Assembly (NCBI GenBank): GCA_938004375.1
Contig: CALKWH010000476.1
Location: forward strand, 1-6,374
Direction: 5' to 3'
Source of the DNA: an uncultured Pseudomonadota bacterium
Lineage (GTDB): Bacteria > Myxococcota_A > Polyangia > HGW-17
Length of the DNA: 6,374 nucleotides
The notes below the pieces were generated by a model, which saw only the letters and a list, made by a program, of their open reading frames with translations, made no database searches and was not told where the DNA came from. The first letter of the stretch is position 1. Each line of letters begins with the position of its first letter. Of the stretch, positions 5,601 to 6,374 are shown in pieces. Both the position numbers and the translations under genes were made by a program.

Positions 5601-6305
5601 TTACGATCGCGGGAACGCGAGGAGAAGACGGTTCTTGGGCGTGATATTGGCTGGAATCGTCTGGGCGCGCACCTCGTAGCCGGCCGCGCGCAGGCGCCAG
5701 GCGCGGTCCACGTCGGCGCAGAGATCCGGCGGGAGCCAGGCCGAAAGCGGGTGGTGGGGCTCGTGGACGTGGCAGCAGGGCAGGACGGCCACCGCGACGC
5801 GGGCGGCGATGGCCAGGTCCAGGATCGCGTCGGTGAGGCCGCCGCAGGCGTGGGCGGAGACCACGACGTCGCCGGGCTGCAGGACCACGTCTTCCAGGCG
5901 GCCTTCGACATAGGTCACCCGGCCGGCCAGCCGGGGCCAGGCGGCCTCGAGGGCCGCCGCCAGGCGCGCGTGCAGGGCGGGGCGGCGCAGATCCACGGCC
6001 ACGGCCGAGGGGGACGCCTCGTCGAGCAGCAGCATCACGTACGCCAGCAGCCCGTGCCCGGCGGCGAGATCCACCACGCGGCCGCCCCGCAGCCGCCGCC
6101 GCACGCGCCGGGCGGTCTCCCACGCCTCGTACAACTCCTTGCGCGGCAGCCCGTCGACCTCGCAAACCACCCGGGCCAGGCGATCGAAGAGCGTGCTACC
6201 CGGATAATGGGCGGCGGACCCGGGACGCAGGTTCTTGCGGGATCCGGGATCGCCGGGCCGGTGCAGGACGGTCGTCTCCGGCGCGGGAGTGTTTCTTTCA
6301 TCCAT
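5601..6305 (-). CDS. Class I SAM-dependent methyltransferase, TRM13/Methyltransf_32-like
   Basis: The product has 234 residues and is probably cytoplasmic, with no signal peptide or membrane helix. The Rossmann methyltransferase core starts with motif I V-V-D-L-A-A-G-H-G at 77-85, which binds S-adenosylmethionine, followed by V-A-V-D at 102-105 with the ribose-binding acidic residue Asp105. Later come H-A-C-G-G-L-T-D at 152-159 and L-P-C-C-H at 175-179. The H-x-C-G ... C-C-H pair is characteristic of the group that includes the tRNA 2'-O-methyltransferase TRM13 and related proteins. A closing block I-T-P-K-N-R-L-L is at 221-228. The substrate cannot be told from sequence; RNA is a guess from the distant TRM13 likeness. 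The ATG follows GGGGAGGAGG by 7 bases, fixing the start. The stop is TAA, 78 bp before uppS, so co-transcription with uppS-cdsA is possible. A longer frame starting inside the adapter is artefactual. Confidence 0.75.
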   Translation of the reverse strand: MDERNTPAPETTVLHRPGDPGSRKNLRPGSAAHYPGSTLFDRLARVVCEVDGLPRKELYEAWETARRVRRRLRGGRVVDLAAGHGLLAYVMLLLDEASPSAVAVDLRRPALHARLAAALEAAWPRLAGRVTYVEGRLEDVVLQPGDVVVSAHACGGLTDAILDLAIAARVAVAVLPCCHVHEPHHPLSAWLPPDLCADVDRAWRLRAAGYEVRAQTIPANITPKNRLLLAFPRS

Positions 6306-6312
6306 GCCAACG

Positions 6313-6322
6313 CCTCCTCCCC
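6313..6322 (-). promoter_or_regulatory. Ribosome binding site of the methyltransferase gene
   Basis: GGGGAGGAGG on the - strand, 7 bases before the ATG at 6305, is a very strong Shine-Dalgarno match and settles the start codon. Confidence 0.75.
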
Positions 6323-6328
6323 GGCACT

Positions 6329-6374
6329 AGATCGGAAGAGCACACGTCTGAACTCCAGTCACCGAATACGATCT
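6329..6374 (+). other. Illumina TruSeq adapter with index (sequencing artefact)
   Basis: The 34 bases at 6329-6362 match the standard TruSeq read-1 read-through adapter, beginning AGATCGGAAGAGC and ending CCAGTCAC. They are followed by an 8-base index, CGAATACG (6363-6370), and the first four bases (ATCT) of the P7-side sequence. This is untrimmed library adapter assembled onto the contig end, not genomic DNA. True sequence ends at about 6328. Confidence 0.97.

Noticed and set aside
4774..6165. 463-codon - strand frame overlapping uppS and the methyltransferase
   Set aside because: The Arg/Pro/Ala-rich product has no recognisable fold and covers two well-supported genes in another frame; typical of GC-rich DNA.
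6035..6343. 102-codon - strand frame reaching the contig end
   Set aside because: Its first codons are translated adapter sequence and it overlaps the methyltransferase in another frame.

Overview
This is a 6.4 kb, GC-rich stretch of bacterial DNA that looks like a short metagenomic or draft contig. The left edge cuts a gene in half. The last 46 bases (6329-6374) are not biological: they match the Illumina TruSeq read-through adapter, including an 8-base index, so real sequence ends at about 6328. Lipoprotein-type secretion, an undecaprenyl diphosphate synthase and CDP-diacylglycerol synthase point to a bacterium, probably Gram-negative. The high GC and the general look of the proteins would suit a Myxococcota or other former-Deltaproteobacteria lineage, but that placement is a weak inference.

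Layout. On the + strand come the C-terminal end of adenylate kinase (to 190), then a gene for a secreted DPP4-type serine peptidase of family S9 (229-2568). The peptidase gene starts with a good ribosome binding site and a lipoprotein signal peptide, but an in-frame TAG at 349-351 interrupts it just after the lipobox cysteine. The same frame then stays open to 2568. A 53-bp convergent gap (2569-2621) follows, with no clear terminator hairpin. On the - strand, read from right to left, are a class I SAM-dependent methyltransferase of the TRM13/Methyltransf_32 type (6305-5601), uppS (5522-4788), cdsA (4777-3953) and an unrecognised single-pass membrane protein (3854-2622).

How the genes fit together. 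uppS and cdsA are 10 bp apart and form the classic envelope pair: UppS makes the C55 lipid carrier for peptidoglycan and O-antigen, and CdsA makes CDP-diacylglycerol for phospholipids. The unrecognised membrane protein has its own strong sigma70-type promoter just after cdsA. That promoter is overlapped by a perfect 8-bp inverted repeat, and its leader can form a hairpin. This gene is therefore likely to be regulated separately from uppS-cdsA. uppS has no Shine-Dalgarno sequence and has a TANNNT box 7 bases before its ATG, which suggests a leaderless transcript.

I see no mobile element, CRISPR array, tRNA, rRNA or defence system. The points most worth a second look are the interrupted peptidase gene, the regulated unknown membrane protein and the adapter at the contig end. 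I cannot claim a new biological system from this sequence.
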